Source: Limnoperna fortunei
Taxonomy: Eukaryota > Mollusca > Bivalvia > Mytilida > Modiolidae
Assembly (NCBI GenBank): GCA_944474755.1
Contig: OX104120.1
Location: 19,376,492-19,440,491, forward strand
Reading direction: 5' to 3'
Length of the DNA stretch: 64,000 bases
The notes beneath the pieces are model-generated. The model had not been told where the DNA came from. It saw nothing but the letters and a program-made list of their open reading frames with translations, and did not search any database. This document shows, piece after piece, positions 24,412-37,997 of the stretch. Each line of letters opens with the position of its first letter. Positions within the stretch are counted from its first letter, which is position 1. The position numbers were made by a program, and so were the translations under genes.

Positions 24412-27400
24412 CAAAGTATGAGGGAGATTTGGTTGTCTATGTGGGGTCCCTAATTTCAAGTTCAATGGGGTTGATGTAATATACTTCTACGAACTGAAGA
24501 TTATTCATAATTTTTAATAGCCAAACAACAACTTATTTATTTTATAGAAATAAGTGATATCACACATATTTTAATGTATTACATATGAACTTCTGTACAG
24601 ACATACTCGGTGATGGGCCCTAACGACAAATTTATCAACTTAATAAAAGTATTAGGTTCATACCTTATAAATGATGTAACAAGATTATTATAGAAAATTT
24701 TGGAAGAAATGGTGCCATTTTTTAATCTTAACTGTGTATAAATAACTTTATAACATGTATAAATATATTTCTTTGCGGTTAAGTTTAACCAATGCTTAAA
24801 AACGCATAAACTCTTTACTTCAATGAATTAACCTGTAGTTTTTATCACTTGATAATAACTCACAGAAAACAATCCCAAAGGAAAACTGAATACTACACGT
24901 TAGAATAGCCAAAGGCAGAATGATTTATAACTTCAGTTTAATTTCCTGGTCATAACTATGTTGTGCATTATCGCCAGGCAGTGAAACAAGACAACAGAAA
25001 TGTAGCTGTTTTAATAATAAAAACGTTCTTTGAATCATTTTATTGTTGTGGAAGGGTATGGCTTGGTAGACTTTTACACTATGTTCAGTTTTGCTTGTAT
25101 TGGGGTTAGTCATAAGTGCATCGTGTTTGCCTGTTTTGGGAATAAATTCTAGGGGCTTAGTATGATAGCGAAGTTACCCTCGACGAGCAGTGAGCACTAA
25201 AGCATTCCGTATAACGTGATCAAAATCTGCTCGATGCTGATATCGATTTGTTACGTTCATGTGACGTCAACGGTATATAGAAATACGTTAGATGACGACA
25301 GGAACCCGGAGGCACTGATCAGGTGCACGAAAGTAAGGTAAATTAAGAAAATATTATTAAGCCATACGATGTTTAATATAAAACAGTTTGTCTAATAACT
25401 CTAAATAAACATAATCATGATCATCACCAGTAACACTACATAGCAACAGGCCCCGTGTCTAATTTCTAAATTAAATAAAATGCAATATTGACCATTATAT
25501 GCGTTATTTAAACACAAATATCAACAAACAAACCAGACTAATGTGAACAAAAAGTACACTAACTGTAACACTTACCGATATCCACAAATGGAATAATATT
25601 TCTGCCAACATAAAACATTCAGCTGTAACTAGAAGTGATCAATATAAACTAACGAATCCTCACTTACATGTTTCTTCACAGAACATATTCTTATCACATA
25701 ATTATTTATCAAATTATGAACTTGTTGACTGACAGAAATTCTAAAACTTCCAAACATAACACATTTTGAATTTTTCCGCCAATGCAAACTGTATATCACC
25801 GGGACTATTTAGGTTATGGTCGTGAATATTTATTGGTCGTCCCTAATCATGGAGAGATAAATCTTAACAAAGCGAAATGCATTATATATCAAATCATGAC
25901 TTCCAAATTATGACCCTACGTCAGCAAAAAAGGGTGTTTGTCCAAAAAAGCGCAATACCGAAATATATTCGAAAGGTCTGTCCTACTTAATTCTTGAATG
26001 AGATTCAATTTAGAAACTACTTGGGTGAGCAACTTTAAGAAGTAGATACCTAAACAAATATCTTGACGGATCATAAACTCCAACATTACAATTACAGAAT
26101 ACAGCTCGTACAGATTTCAAGTTTGCAGTTTATGACATATTTACCAATATTATCTAATAAATAGAATAATAAATTGTTGACATCTATTTGACTTTGTTAC
26201 TTCATGAAAATAACAAATACGTTTCATTGATTGTAAATTTAAAACTGGCATTTCTAATGTACTTAATATTTATCTGGATGTGTATTCTTATCTTGAAATA
26301 TTCATTCTGAATCAACATAATAAAAACAAATCTTGAATATTTCTAGGTGGTCCGAAAACTCACCTCTAATCTTAACCTGACAAATATAACAAACTTAAAG
26401 AATTGAATAAGGCACGAAAAGGGTAATCAGTTACTGGTATCTAAGGACATTGCACTTAACACACACAAATCGTGTTTAATTGCTAGTCTTTGTCGTAAAC
26501 ATACATTTATCAACCCAAAATGCAATTAGATGTTATTGATTTACTTCCTGATATCTTTCTGATGCAACTTTCCTTGTCCATATTTCATACTTAGAATGGT
26601 ATGTCATTATTAGCATTTTGCTGTGCATTTTAATTTTCAATTATCCTCTGTTTAAGTGTACTCGTTAATTAGAGAACCCAGTAACATCATGTTAGTCATT
26701 AATTTCCTTAAAAGGTGAAATTGAGTTTGTCTATTACAATATACTTCAATATTTTTTTACTTTTTAGGCGACTTCAATGATGCAATCATAACTTATGTGA
26801 ATGGATTGTTAATTAGGAAATTAACATAGAATGTCGTTGTTAAAATAAAACACCTGACCTACATATCGTGGTTTACATATGTATGCAAGGGTGGTACAAT
26901 ACATGGGATTAAACATCAAACCATTTACAACATTATAATGATGTTATCTCTGCTTAACAATACTTCCCCACCGGAATTAATTACGAAATCAGTTTGTTTT
27001 TATTGAAAAACAACTATTAAGCCATGTAAGGATAACATTTGACAGTGTTAAGAAATGTATATTTCGATTTCCTGTCCTTGCAGCTATTATTGGAAGTTAA
27101 CACCTCTAGTCTTCAATCGTTTATGGTTGGTTTTGTTTTTCCGATTAGCTGATTGCATCAAACCGTATGCAATGAGTTAAAACAAGTCGTACGTTTTACT
27201 AAGTATACATAAAAAACAATTATAATAAATCTATAAATACTGAATATACAAAACAAATAATAATAAGATACTTCTAATGGAGTGTCGACATTTAGTGAAA
27301 CTCTGACCAGAAAAAAGATTTTGGAATGTAAAGTTTCCACAAGGTTTTATGCGATTTTGTGCGTTCTCTTTCTTAAAAAGTTAAATCGATGTAGAATATA

Positions 27401-27560
27401 AGTATGTTTACATTCCAGAAGGCAATTATACTTGCTATCTGGAATATGGATTTAGTTGTGTCCCTATCCCTAGCCTTTTCTCGTTACAGTGCTTTATTAA
27501 AAAGACAGAGCAGGTGACAAAGGGGCTGCGAAAGCAATGGTATGACGCTCTGATTGAATA
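24412..27560. other. No gene seen
   Basis: AT-rich, uniform composition except for the GC-richer CRE/TATA stretch near 25260. ORFs are at most 62 codons and show no family resemblance. Confidence 0.5.
25262..25280 (+). promoter_or_regulatory. CRE palindrome next to a TATA-like box
   Basis: TGACGTCA (25262-25269) is followed five bases later by TATATAG (25274-25280) in a locally GC-richer stretch with CAGGAACCCGGAGG. A donor-like AA/GTAAGG lies about 55 bases further. No downstream exon can be recognised, so this is only a candidate promoter. Confidence 0.2.
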
Positions 27561-27800
27561 GTAGTAGAAAGTCTTCTGTATGATAGTAAAGTGTAGCACA
27601 TAGTCCCCTGTATGGTAGTAGATAGTCTTTTTGTGTGGCAATAGATAGTCCCCTGCGGTAGAAGATAGTTCTTTGTATGGCAATTGCATGGTAGTAGAGA
27701 GTCCATTAAATTGTAGTAAATAGTTTCCTGCATGGTAGTAGACAGTCCGCAGCATGGTAGCAGATCGTTGAATTCATTGTAGTAGATAGCCTTCTGCATT
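27561..27800. repeat. ~22 bp degenerate minisatellite, about 11 copies
   Basis: Tandem copies of a unit near GGTAGTAGATAGTCCCCTGC plus AT, starting at about 27561, 27582, 27614, 27637, 27657, 27690, 27712, 27734, 27756 and 27778, with indels in the middle. The repeat keeps several frames open on the minus strand, giving ORFs of 60-112 codons with repeated Leu-Ser-Thr-Thr-Met; these are by-products of the repeat, not genes. Confidence 0.88.
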
Positions 27801-28285
27801 GCAACTGGCAGTTCTGCCAACCTGCATAGGGCCATCTACCACCATTCCGTAGACCTTTTACTACGCCTTTTTGCGAGTTGATCGATCTGTACGTAATTTT
27901 AACACCCAAGTTCATTTAGGATTTGTTATGTTTAAACAAATATTGGTATAATAAACGCAGGACTCGGGGGGAAATGTTCGACAAGATAAGTTTGAAATAT
28001 TTAGGAACAAATTAATTTAAATAACATTATTTTAAACAAATACACATTTTTCGGGACATACTGAAACAAGAAAAACACTTGTTGTGGAAAAATGTCTACT
28101 TTTTATGACAATGTAGTGTGCTATTTATCCTATTTTATTATTTTGTTCTTTTTGCAGCAGACACATTGCTGTTTGCCTAACATTTTCCAAATAGATGTAA
28201 ACTGCTAGATCTATACATAGTTATAACATTCACTAAAAAGGCGAATAGTAAATCTTCCGATGTGTGCCGTAAAACTGTATAAATG

Positions 28286-28485
28286 AAGGTAATAACAAAT
28301 ACCAACACCCGAACACCCAGGAAACTGTTAAAAAAGGACAGTCCACAAATTAAAGTCCTATTACCCGGCAAACTTGAGAACTAACAAACAAACAAAATAT
28401 AGCAAAGGTCCTAACTTGGTACAGGCATTTCAAAAGAAATGGTGAGTTTATGGCATTCTAAACCTTTCTCTTTCATTACTGTAGA
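28286..28485 (+). repeat. Dispersed repeat Z, plus copy
   Basis: GAAGGTAATAACAAATACC, ACTGTTAAAAAAGGACAG, and AGCAAAGGTCCTAACTTGG followed by TACAGGCA match the reverse complement of 35477-35622 in the same order over ~140 bases. I recall the CCTAACTTGGTACAGGCA motif as frequent in bivalve genomes. No ORF of note. Confidence 0.62.
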
Positions 28486-29304
28486 GTGTGAGTTGGTGTG
28501 TTGAAGAAAATGGCTGAGTATCTTACGCTACTAGTAATTAATGATCATCGTGTCAAAACGTGTTGCATTGAATTATAAAATTAGGAAAAAAAGTCTGCAA
28601 TTATATTAACAAACGAAAAAATATTTATTAACAAGGGAATTATGTCTTTAGTCAATCTTATTGAAGGCGCGGACCAGTAGGTTTTTTATTCGGTAATTAT
28701 TGTAATTTTGGTTTATAAGTCTATTTCGGTCTCCCATACTATGCATGTCGCAAATCACTATATATAAAAACAGGATAAGTTGATAGGCAAACAAAAAAGA
28801 CGATACCTAATATATTTGATGAATAATATTGTAAATAAAAAAATGTCCCTCGTACGTAACCGACATCTTACCACCGAAAAAATTCAGAAATTTTACACTA
28901 TTCCCTCAGAAATAATGATAATTGCAATATAATTTCAGTTTTTCGCGATATTAACTTACAAAAGCTAGTAATTCTTTTGTTCCGTCGACACTTTGAATGA
29001 GGAATAAACTGCACATTGATTTGCGAAATATTCCTACGTTTTCACAATTTTAGAGAGCACTTACAACACAGACAAACCTAAACGGCTTCAGACCGGGATT
29101 ACGAAAATTAATTTACTTCATACCAGACTGCGACAAAATTTTAGTGCATGACATTTTGATCTTTTTTGCTGCAAAATAAGAAACAATTATGTTGCTGTCA
29201 TCTAAATGCATGTTGTAAACTTAAGAGAAAGCACTTTTTATAATGTTGTAATGATTTGTACCTAATCTCATCTTGCTTTATGCAAATAAACATATAAATA
29301 ATTT

Positions 29305-29852
29305 AAACCCTTTCCGAAGAAATTGATGACGTTACTGTTGTTTCTGTGGTTTCTTTTATTTCCAGTGTCTAAGGAGAGATAAACGGGATCCACTCCGCAA
29401 ATTGAGGGTTGGTAATTGATTGACATCATCAATGTAACAATCTGCCAAATTAAAATACCTATCTTCTTGCCTTTAATAAGAAGTTTAACAAATTCAATTT
29501 TATAGGAATATACAAACTAATCGGCAAATGGCACAGTTTGTACCCATTGGAATTTTGTTTACCAGCTTAAAACACATCCTCCAAAAGTTACAAATATGCT
29601 GTCCAGCTGAAAATCTCGTTTCTCGTTGTAGCGCAACTTGCCTTTTGGTTGCCCGTTTGTACATTTAACACAGCCATGTAGATGCTTAGTATACGTTGTA
29701 ATAGCTCGCGCACGTTCGAGAGTGTCCGATGATCTTAATGTTTCTAACAAATCCTGATGCCAGCTAAGTTTATATTTCATGTCCGTAAATTTACAGAGGT
29801 ATGTAGGTAGTTGCCTACTATTGTGGACTTCATACTCTAATTTTGCAGTCAA
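29305..29852 (-). pseudogene. Reverse-transcriptase relic (probably Penelope-like), copy 1
   Basis: Minus-strand conceptual translation gives, across frameshifts, DSIFVTFGGCV, then IPMGTNCA, VYSYKIEFVKLLIKGKK, the catalytic box YIDDV (29422-29436), FAEWIPF and EIKETTETTVTSSISSERV. These are consecutive blocks of a reverse transcriptase group common in molluscs and cnidarians, which I assign to Penelope-like elements with reservation. The 97-codon ORF at 29559-29852 covers the upstream block; its first ~75 residues I do not recognise. Several stops make it non-functional. Confidence 0.72.
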
Positions 29853-31604
29853 GTTTTTGTTTCAAGTTTTTTGTGCATAGGATTCTAGGAATTATCATTC
29901 GACATGTCAATTTACGGCTCTTTATATCTACGTTTTAGAAAATCAAAAATGATTAGATAATGAAAATGTTTTCAAAGCCATGAAGTACATATTCATTTGA
30001 TAATATAAGTATAACTCATGGTGATATTTATTCGATAAGTTATAAACAACCAAATTAATTTTATGTTTGTTAATTGTTTATTGAATATCCTAACACCATT
30101 TGTTTCCAGATGGGACTATTTCACCAGTTATAAATATTTTTTTATTCACTGACATCCTATCACAACCTTTCATGGACTATTGTTGTCAAGTGACTGTCAT
30201 GCTTCGAACGCCATTCTACAAATAAAATGGCAGGATGAAGGGTTAAAAACTGATCAGCGTATAGAAGGCCTATGCGGCCCCTGAGCCTGACTTATTTACT
30301 GCCTCTTATTTAATTAATCCTAATTCGGGGCCATGTGTTTTGTTTGAAGATCTGTAAGGCAAAGTAATTATTTTTAACAGCTAACGTTTTGTTGACGCAT
30401 AATTTGGAAGGAAATGCTCGACATGATTGGGAACAGAAAATCAAGTTACTACGTATTTGAAACAACATGTGTTAAAACAGGAAACAGTTTTCCAAATTAA
30501 ATAAAATAACAAGACAAATGTTTGTTTTGTAAGGATGTCTAATGATAAAGTATTTTGTTAATTATCTGTGTTTATGATAATGTACGGTGTTATTTATGTG
30601 TTTTTAAATTAGGTTTTGTTTACAGGTTTATTGTATTTTGTTTTATATTTTCCAAACAAACAACAAACTGAATCACTAACATACAATAAATCGGTAATAC
30701 AGAAAGTTTAATAATTTTATTCCAAAAGCTTACACTCTTGCATAAGTTATAGAGGCGTAAATATGCACGACAGATAGGCAATGGGTAACTTTTATTGATT
30801 GAAATATTTTGTAAATAACAAGTAATTTTCACAAGCGTCGCAGTGTCATGTCGTCTAAAAAATATTAGCCATATTGACTAATTAATTTTTGAATGTGGAA
30901 AATATCTCTAGAAATTGTAGTAAATTGTATTTTTTATTTTAATGTTAATGTTAATTTATATATTTTTTTTTGGTTGCTATTTTTTATTTTTTTCGAATTA
31001 CTTATTTTTTTTTTAAATTGAAAATTCGACTTGTCTCAACTGGTTTAAGTTCTATAGATAATGCTTGGAATTCATCAGGATAAGCCTTCATCTTAATTTT
31101 GTTGTCATATCCAGCTAGTGTGTTGTCATTAGCATAACTGTATAAAGCGCGATCTAAATAAATATTTATTTTAAAAAAATATGAACGTGATTCCATGATT
31201 AATCGATGTTACTTAAACCATTGTTCGTAACTTATGCACTGTTTCTCACAGTTTTTAACAAATTTCAATGGTTCATTTGATAAAAGTTTGAATTTGTGAA
31301 TGCTTATATTATGTAGCAGTCAACACAAAGCATCGGACAATACATTAAAACGGGTGATACAATTCTATTCTCATCAAGTGTTTTTTTTTTCAATCTTTTA
31401 ATATTTATAAATGAATTTTTGATCTTATATACTGAAGACCAGATGATCAATTAAACTCTATTCACACATTTTTATCACTCTTCCTAAAAAAACCTTAAAT
31501 AGATTCCTGTATTTTTCGCTACAAAGTTTTGATAGATCGAGAACTTAATTCATCATCGACTGAGATCAATCGAATTCCTTCCATGCTCATTCAGTTCGAA
31601 AGGA
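29853..31604. other. No gene seen
   Basis: AT-rich with A/T homopolymers (30940-31020). Short minus-strand ORFs of 64-70 codons have no recognisable features. Confidence 0.5.
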
Positions 31605-31906
31605 TCAACAAACAGAGGCCACAAATAAAAAATATACAAAGAGCAATGCAGAACTAACATCCGAAAATTCTATTTTCACAACGAGTAGTTGACAACTGGA
31701 ACACTCTTCCACGAGCAGCAGAAGCAGACATTGTTAATAGTTTTAAAAGTATACTCAACAAATTCTGAAAAAAAACTTTCCGACAAAATTTGTACCAGAT
31801 TTCTATGGGCCGGAAGCTGGGACAAGCAAATTGACTGCCTTGTTGAAATGGATTAAGAGAGGCAACGTAGCCTAAAGTAAGATCTCAACGACAGGTAACA
31901 AGTAAC
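31605..31906 (+). mobile_element. LINE 3' end (non-LTR retrotransposon relic)
   Basis: One frame reads LFSQRVVDNWNTLPRAAEAD then IVNSFKSILNKF and a stop at 31766. This is the C-terminal tail of CR1/L2/Jockey-like reverse-transcriptase proteins. Just upstream, RGHK-stop-KIYKEQCRTNIRKF in another frame belongs to the same protein, so the copy is frameshifted and 5' truncated. The following AACGACAGGTAACAAGTAAC may be the 3' terminus. No functional ORF remains. Confidence 0.8.
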
Positions 31907-33204
31907 TATATTTTCGCCATTAATTTCGAGCGCACCTTGCACAAATCGGACTTGTACTTACAACCAATGTTGACTAGCCCGTGACCTTTAGTAAATTGAT
32001 AGCTGCATAAACCATCGACGCCACAACAAAGTATTTTATGACAACCATTAATTTCTTTTTTAATAATAATGTACCAAAAACATTGTAGATCAGAACTATT
32101 CAGCATAATTTGTCAAAGTGTTAAACCATCACATCATAACCGCTCTCATGTAAAATTAAAGAAAATTATAAAGATCAAACCACTATAACGTGAAATTTAA
32201 TGTTTTATTTGATAATTATTATTTTTTATTCGAATTGAGTTCTGATACATACACAACATAGTAACCTCTTTTTAACACCGGAAGTGTTACAACGTTGATA
32301 TTTTATGTAAGATAACTTAACAACAAACGTTTTTAGAAAAAATAATTTTAAGGTAAGCAGTAATAATAATTATGGCTTTCTATACCATCGTTACAATCTA
32401 GACATTTTGTTATCTGTTCAAATAATGTAACATTTTCAAGTCAGCACCATGGAATTAATAGCTATATTTATGGTTGTGTTTTCTGCAATTTGCAGGTTTC
32501 TTTAACTTTGACTTGTGGACCGCCTTCTTAACGGTTTGCTTTTACCTTCATTTCATATCCGATTTTAATTGTTTTGTTTCTCACAATTATGTCTTACAAT
32601 ATATATCAGTTTCAAAACGTGAGCTTTCATTCGTCACACAAGATTAATGTTTCGTCTAAGGTTTCATGTTGATTTTATAATGTTATTTGTTTGTGTTAGT
32701 TTTATAAACACGCTTAAACATGGTGTTAAGATGTTCAGAACCATTAATGGTATCTTATATGTTATCAGGTTTACTCGTTAATTTTTAGTCTTGTTCAGAG
32801 AAGTTTATGGCTGTTGTGGGGTTTTTTGCTGTTGAATCTAATTATTAGATCTTTGTAAAAGAAATAAAAATGTAAACAGAACTGGAATATTTGTGAACGA
32901 ACGTGGCTCATAAAGATAAATCGGGAAATAGCGATAGTGGCTGCTGAACGCAAATGTCATTGATGTTCCATATATAGTACTGCTTATTTGTCCACTACAG
33001 AGCTGAATAGCAATCAAGGACATAGATTTGAAGCCGATGATTCGAAGGCCATTTGTTATCATTTCGATGTTACTGTAGAACACATAACCTTAGTCATGAA
33101 GTAAGTTTGTTCATAAAAATATTTATTCTTTGAAGCCGTTAAACTCCATTTTACAAGGTCTTTCGTTTATTTGAAGATTTCGTTTATGGTCGTGGTGTTT
33201 AAAA

Positions 33205-33300
33205 ATAGACAGGGATTCCCGAATGTCGGGTTTTTAGCAGTAACCAGCCAATAACTACCGTAAATTTGCTGAAAAATTTATAAAAGTGGCGTGAAAAAAA
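33205..33300 (+). mobile_element. Possible SINE tail remnant
   Basis: GACAGGGATTCCCGAATGTCGGG followed by TTGCTGAAAAATTTATAAAAGTGGCGTG resembles the SINE end with much decay. A short match, so confidence is modest. Confidence 0.4.
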
Positions 33301-34407
33301 ACACTAATCATCGTTGTGAACATTTGTACAGCAAATTGTTTGCATCTTTTAAAACAAATAAAGCATTTGTCGTCATACAAGGATATCTTACAAATATCTG
33401 TATAAGTGATAGAAAAAATAGCAGTTTTGATGTGAACAATCGTTCACCAACTTATAGTGAAAACAAAGTAGGTCTTATAGAAAATGGTTTAATCCCTAAT
33501 TGCACATAATAAGGCATGGCGTATGCGACCAATCAGAAAATACAGTAAACGACCAGGGAAGACTGTAATATGCTCAGTGCCGTATGCAGGCGGAAGCTAG
33601 GAATTCAAGACGTCCACCTTGTTTTGGCAACAGATAAATGAAAGAACGGGGAACTTTCAAACATAAGAAGCACTATCATTCCACCGGATATTCTTATTCG
33701 TACCAGCTTCCGAATCGTTTAAATGGAATTTTACTCAGAAAATTTGTAATTACATGTCAAAAATGTAATATCTTTTGAGCTTACATCCCCAGTCATAGAC
33801 CCTTCGCGGGCACATGCTTCCACTGACTTATTTAGACCCTGTCTACAACACATCCTATAAACAACGCAACAACACAAAAAGAATTAAGATAAAGGCGTTG
33901 TGGTGATTTACATGATGCTGCAAACTTTAACATTCGAGTGTTTCATTAAACTATGATCTTCGCCTTATTCATGTTAACTAATCCAAAGATTTGTTATTTC
34001 GAAACCTGTTAAAGGTGTTGCGTCTACGTTAATGTTGTCGATTTAGAAATAATAAATATCATGTAACAATGTAGAAACGACTTATAAATAAAATTCGCAA
34101 TTAATGTGTTGACAGTAATAACGGAATTTTACCAAGAGGCCTTATACTATAGGACAAAGTGTACAGCTTTATACACAGTTAAAGCGTCGGAAAGCTGGAA
34201 GGCATGACAAATTGCTGCATAAGCATTTATCATACGGTGGATATTGTCGGACGTATTTCTGTCGTAACAAGTGTCTGAACAAAAAACAATTCTAACAAGC
34301 AAATCCCTCATTAGATATATAAAGACATATTGTTTATACAATGCATAAGGAATTTTTCTGAGCATTTTACTGCAAGACAGCACTTTACCACATTGCTAGT
34401 TTCCTGC

Positions 34408-34505
34408 AGTCAGCAAGTACTCCGGATTAAACCTTATTAAAAACTAAACGCCATGATATAACGGAGAGTTTTCTTGAGATGGCCTTCAATCCCATTCAAA
34501 CACAC
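34408..34505 (+). mobile_element. SINE tail remnant
   Basis: AAGTACTCCGGATTAAACC and AAAACTAAACGCCATGATAT match the SINE 3' half; the end has drifted to CAATCCCATTCAAACACAC. Confidence 0.6.
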
Positions 34506-35476
34506 ATAAAATACCACTTTTGTTCAACTAATTCTTTTAATCTGTAAAAACCAATATTTTTATAATTTAGAATTGAATAGTAAAATTTCCACATTATACA
34601 AAACGTTTCGAAACAGGTTAATAGATTTCTTGCCTTGAGAACCAAAAAATTTTAACTGTAACTCCCACCGTTAAGGCACTTTCTAGCGCCCTTGACCCCT
34701 CGCATGGCGATAGAATTTCGTAACCAATCCATATAATCTGACATTTATTTTATTTCATATGTGTACAGTTTATATAAAATGACAAAACATGTCATAAAGT
34801 TACAGTAAATAAATCATATGCCTTGTCGTGTGAATACCACGGTGAATACCCGACTTACCTGTGCCTCAGACACCGAAATGTTTGACAACGATTTCTAAAT
34901 CTAATAAATTGAAGCATTGTGCCAGCCATATAACTGCGTTTTATGTGTAATGTCTTGACATTAAACGAACCGATGTATAAATATGTTGTCTGAGTTTGTG
35001 CTTGAATTATAATATCTGTCCATATATCATCATACAATAACAACTGTTCGTTCTGTAAAATCGGGTTGTACATTAAAGTTTGATTATTTTAAAAATTTTA
35101 TGAATTTGTGCCGAATCCCTTGATATGGCTCAAATATGTAAGCAATAAGAACTTAAAAGAATAGCGGTTTTCAAGGAGCTGTCCTAGATACGAATACTTT
35201 TTCTGTGTTGCTTACTGCTGATACACCCATGACAAATATCCTTCCTCTGATATGAACGACTGCCCAAAATAATACGTTATTGGTTTATAAAGAGAATGGT
35301 GAATCCGGATTTGTAATTGTCTCTTTACAGTTCTTGTTGTTTGGATTCATTGCTTTTTTAACCTACAAAAGCTGAAGTTGTTGTGTTTGTAACAACCTGC
35401 ATTAAACGATAAAGTATGAAACGAACTGTCTTCAATACTAGAAGATATCGAATTAATATAAATCGGTGTTTCTATC

Positions 35477-35622
35477 TGTACCAAGTTAGGACCATTGCTG
35501 TACTGGCTACATTTTTGGTTATTGGTTATAAAGTTTTCCGGTCTCTAGGATTTTGATTTGTGTATTGTCTTTTGACAGTTTTTTTGCTGTTCGGTATTTT
35601 GTTATTACCTTCAACTTTCATT
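35477..35622 (-). repeat. Dispersed repeat Z, minus copy
   Basis: Inverted relative to the copy at 28286 (CTGTACCAAGTTAGGACC at its end, GTTATTACCTTC at the other). It shows the family is dispersed rather than a local duplication. Confidence 0.6.
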
Positions 35623-37997
35623 TAATTATAAAATGAAATGCCTACGGTCAAAATATATATATATATAATGTTCTGCAAAGGAAATATACATGTTACACTT
35701 TCAAATATTTCTTTACAGAAAAAAATGTTTAAGAAAACAAAGTGAAAGGCCGCATAGATCCAGTGGAATTTTCATCACTAGCAATGTTACCTGAATTATT
35801 AGTAAAGTATTTCTATGTATATTGATGTCAACCTTGTATTTATGTTGTTTAGGAAATCTGTTGTATAACAACAGCTATATAATTTTTACTTACTTACTAC
35901 GTATGTTTATTACCCATATTAAGAAACCGTATTTTTTACCCAATAAGGGCAAGTATATTTACTATTTTTACATTTTTTTACAACAGAGTTTTATGTAATA
36001 TTCATTTTTTATTAAAATTTATTGAAAGTTATATCACTCTGTAATATGCACATAGAGTTTTTAAACCAAATATATTACCCCAGTTGCAGTTAGACATCTA
36101 GTATTGTCTAGGGTACTGCCACTCGTAGGCCATTGTCATGCCATTATAGACAAACTTTAAATTATTCTAGGTATGGTAATAATTCCGTACAATTTTTTTT
36201 TATCTTCTTTTTACTTTCAAATTCCTATGACTTCGATCTGTCGAAAAACAGATCTCGCCATGGTCCTGTTTATTCCAAAGTAAAACCATTTTAACCAATA
36301 ATTATACATGTAGACTGTCCTACCAAGGGAATTAAGTTGTAAGTGTAGGACGTAAAAAACTCCCCCAATAAATCAATTACGCGGGTTAATTTGCCTCGTG
36401 CTGCTGTCTTCACTTTATCGCGTATTATTACTATCCCCAACTTCAAGACCATGCAAAACCGGTTTAAACTTGTTTTAAACATTACACATGACATCATGAC
36501 AAATGACATGTAAACATTTTAACAAATGATATAAAAGATATTTATATAACTGTTATAAAATACTGTATAATACCTTACCACAATAATATTATTCTACATA
36601 AAGTTCAATACATGAAGCGGAAAAAACTATAACAATTAGGGTTACTTTATGTTACGTTTTTGAGCAAAAGACCAAGTTTGAACATCCAGCATCTTTTTAG
36701 CACTTACAATGCCATTTCGTCTATATAGGAAATCATTTTAGTAAAGTCATATGACACTTATTTCATATTTTGTTGTCATCATGACAATGGTCAATTAAAT
36801 AAAACTTATTATTACATAATACATATTTTTGCCTATTTCCTATTGACCTAAACCAATACACGTGACTTTCCATTTTCTATCATATTCGTTTGCAAAAAAC
36901 TCGTCCTACTCAATAAAAAACCATATTGCACTCTCGTGAGAAATTTATGAATGAAAATACCCAGTACGTGCTGTTTCCTGCAACTATCCCACTATAATAA
37001 TTTAATTGCGGTAATATATAGAGCTATTTGATTAGACCCCCCTCATGCGCTACGTCACAGCTACACACGAGTACTACTGCATCAAAGTTCCGAGGAGACA
37101 ACGACCAAGCACACCCGTCAATAACAAACTTATTGTATACGGATAACGCAATACTATGATGTATGGTGAAATAAAACATTAATTTACCTTTCGAAATGTG
37201 GGGAAATAAATTATACACCTATCAATATTGCAAAAGTAATGGTAAGGCATAATCATTTAAGTTACTTGCAAATAAATATTAGCTTAATGATTCAGTTCAG
37301 TCTCCACGATAAATGATATACAGAACAATATCATTTATTGAAGTGTGTTTACATTGTATAACGCAAAAATGGTTCTCTATAAAACCCGCATTATTATTGT
37401 CTTAATAATAGAAAGGAAGCTCATCTTGTACATTATTATTCATTATTATTAAGGTAACAGAGATTAATTACGACAGGGTAGAAGTACACACATTTAGTCG
37501 TTTATATTAATGACACTTTTGTGTGGCAGGAAAAAATTTCTCGTCAGGCAGATTAAAAGGTGAGACAATAATCATTCTAACATTCCTGAAATTCTAGTCG
37601 AACACGCCTCAGCACTAGATGTTTTCAATCTTCTATTATTTTCTATAATGTTAAAAAAAGAAACGTATAGCCCTTTTCAATTTTTCAAAATGCAAATTAT
37701 GTATTTTTCCAGATATAATGTAATTGTCAAATTAATAATTTATTTCTTACAGGTAATTTTTCAGCTTGAAAGGTCTTTGATTTGATATGCTCTATCACAA
37801 ATGAGCACTGTTACTCTCAAAAATTGCACATAAATTCTTGGCTTACGCTTTTTAGCTTTTTATTGGAACTTGGTTAATTCAAAAGCTACGTTAAAGTTAT
37901 AAAATGGCGAGATTTGAATCTTGAATCCATCATAATGTTAAATATACTGCCTGGCCATGGTTTGACCTTGCATTTTGAAATATCATCATCTGCCGTG
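35623..37997. other. No gene seen
   Basis: AT-rich. ATTATTATT-rich words with imperfect inverted symmetry occur at 37385-37450. No ORF of interest on either strand. Confidence 0.5.

Larger units (their letters stand above)
31907..35476. other. No gene supported; one signal-peptide-like start
   Basis: At 32449 an ATG in good context (CAGCACCATGG) opens MELIAIFMVVFSAIC, which looks like a secretory signal, then meets GCAG/GT at 32495. The same bases also resemble an acceptor. The SINE relics at 33205 and 34408 lie here. Nothing else is recognised. Confidence 0.3.
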
